Source: Neisseria sp. Marseille-Q5346
Lineage (GTDB): Bacteria; Pseudomonadota; Gammaproteobacteria; Burkholderiales; Neisseriaceae
NCBI RefSeq assembly: GCF_946902045.1
Contig: NZ_OX336253.1
Location: forward strand, 62,001 to 126,000
DNA: 64,000 bases
Reading direction: 5' to 3'
The notes beneath the pieces are model-generated. The model had not been told where the DNA came from. It worked only from the letters and a program-made list of their open reading frames with translations, and did not search any database. Positions 63,585 through 64,000 of this stretch are shown here, one piece after another; the first letter of the stretch is position 1; every line of letters begins with the position of its first letter. The translations under genes were made by a program, and so were the position numbers.

Positions 63585-64000
63585 ATGAAACCCGTTTTTT
63601 TGGACTTCGAACAACCCATCGCCGAATTAACCAATAAAATCGACGAGTTGCGATTCGTACAAGACGAATCTGCCGTTGATATTTCCGACGAGATTGCCAG
63701 ACTGCAAAAGAAAAGCAGTGAGTTGACCAAGTCGATTTTCAGCAAGCTGACTCCGGCTCAAATTTCACAAGTGTCCCGCCATCCGCAACGTCCTTATACT
63801 TTGGACTATATCAACGGTATTTTTACCGATTTTGAAGAATTGCACGGCGACCGCCATTATTCTGACGATCATGCCATTGTCGGCGGTTTGGCGCGTTTCA
63901 ACGGCCAAAGCGTGATGGTTATTGGTCATCAAAAAGGCCGCGATACCAAAGAAAAAATCCGCCGCAATTTCGGTATGCCGCGTCCTGAGGGTTACCGTAA
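63585..64000 (+). CDS. accA: Acetyl-CoA carboxylase carboxyltransferase alpha subunit, partial
   Basis: First 138 residues of AccA, cut by the window end. The protein begins [19 protein letters not shown], followed by [22 protein letters not shown] and [14 protein letters not shown], which identify it clearly. With AccD it transfers the carboxyl group from biotin to acetyl-CoA in fatty acid synthesis. The ribosome site is weak. Confidence 0.96.
   Translation, partial: MKPVFLDFEQPIAELTNKIDELRFVQDESAVDISDEIARLQKKSSELTKSIFSKLTPAQISQVSRHPQRPYTLDYINGIFTDFEELHGDRHYSDDHAIVGGLARFNGQSVMVIGHQKGRDTKEKIRRNFGMPRPEGYR

Noticed and set aside
1-64000. CRISPR array or Correia/NEMIS elements
   Set aside because: No regularly spaced direct repeats and no Correia end sequences were seen by eye; a computed repeat search would be needed to exclude decayed copies.

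Overview
The window is a stretch of Neisseria chromosome. It is saturated with the neisserial DNA uptake sequence GCCGTCTGAA, very often as inverted pairs just after a stop codon, where they double as terminators. Nearly all copies carry the 12-base form AGGCCGTCTGAA (the AG dialect), not the ATGCCGTCTGAA form of meningococcus and gonococcus. I recognised no Correia/NEMIS element. Together these suggest a commensal of the N. subflava/flavescens type. That species-level call is inference; the genus is secure from the DUS and from genes such as nspA and the dnaB-fimT junction.

Layout. 1-2 kb: a minor pilin gene (fimT/pilH-like, cut by the window edge) downstream of dnaB. 2-5.4 kb: sodB, an OFA-type MFS transporter and a DUF817 membrane protein. 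5.4-10 kb: the conserved minus-strand run ndk, rlmN, pilW, rodZ-like, ispG. 10-14.3 kb: zapE, ihfB, rpsA, cmk. 14.5-19.7 kb, plus strand: ruvB, an ABC-F ATPase, ratA/rnfH, pth, a small unknown gene and a VanZ-like gene. 19.7-25.2 kb, minus strand: nspA, hemW, a thioredoxin-fold protein, rdgB, a small membrane protein, bamC, dapA. 25.5-31.5 kb, plus strand: an NCS2 nucleobase permease, a THUMP-domain RNA methyltransferase, the anaerobic ribonucleotide reductase pair nrdG-nrdD behind a tandem NrdR-box pair, and an acidic/basic repeat lipoprotein.

31.5-38.5 kb is the most accessory-looking part. It has a 3'-truncated Y1/RAYT transposase remnant, an AT-rich membrane-anchored coiled-coil protein 16 nt behind uvrA, uvrA, a solitary rfbD, a 440-base AT-rich leader with a perfect palindrome and a stem-loop, and an RTX-type protein with a Pro-Lys-Pro-Glu stalk. 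38.6-50.2 kb: purC, pnp, dld, an NSS-family transporter, a candidate small RNA, rsuA, a Fur-box-controlled HugZ-like gene, dnaQ-ispD-ispF and rpiA. 50.2-64 kb: a membrane-anchored thermonuclease, a Leu-Leu-Ser tRNA cluster with a consensus promoter, rnr, an ArsC/YffB-like gene, ppiD, recR, a small exported protein, lolC-lolD, recD, a putative porin, hslR and the start of accA.

Most genes are housekeeping: replication and repair (dnaB, ruvB, uvrA, dnaQ, recR, recD), envelope biogenesis (pilW, bamC, lolCD, ppiD), isoprenoids (ispG, ispD, ispF) and RNA metabolism (pnp, rnr, rlmN, rsuA, pth). The stretches most worth a second look are the RTX protein and its leader, the uvrA-linked unknown gene, the unannotated sRNA candidate near 45.7 kb, the NrdR-controlled nrdGD pair, the Fur-controlled HugZ-like gene, and DUS copies of other dialects.
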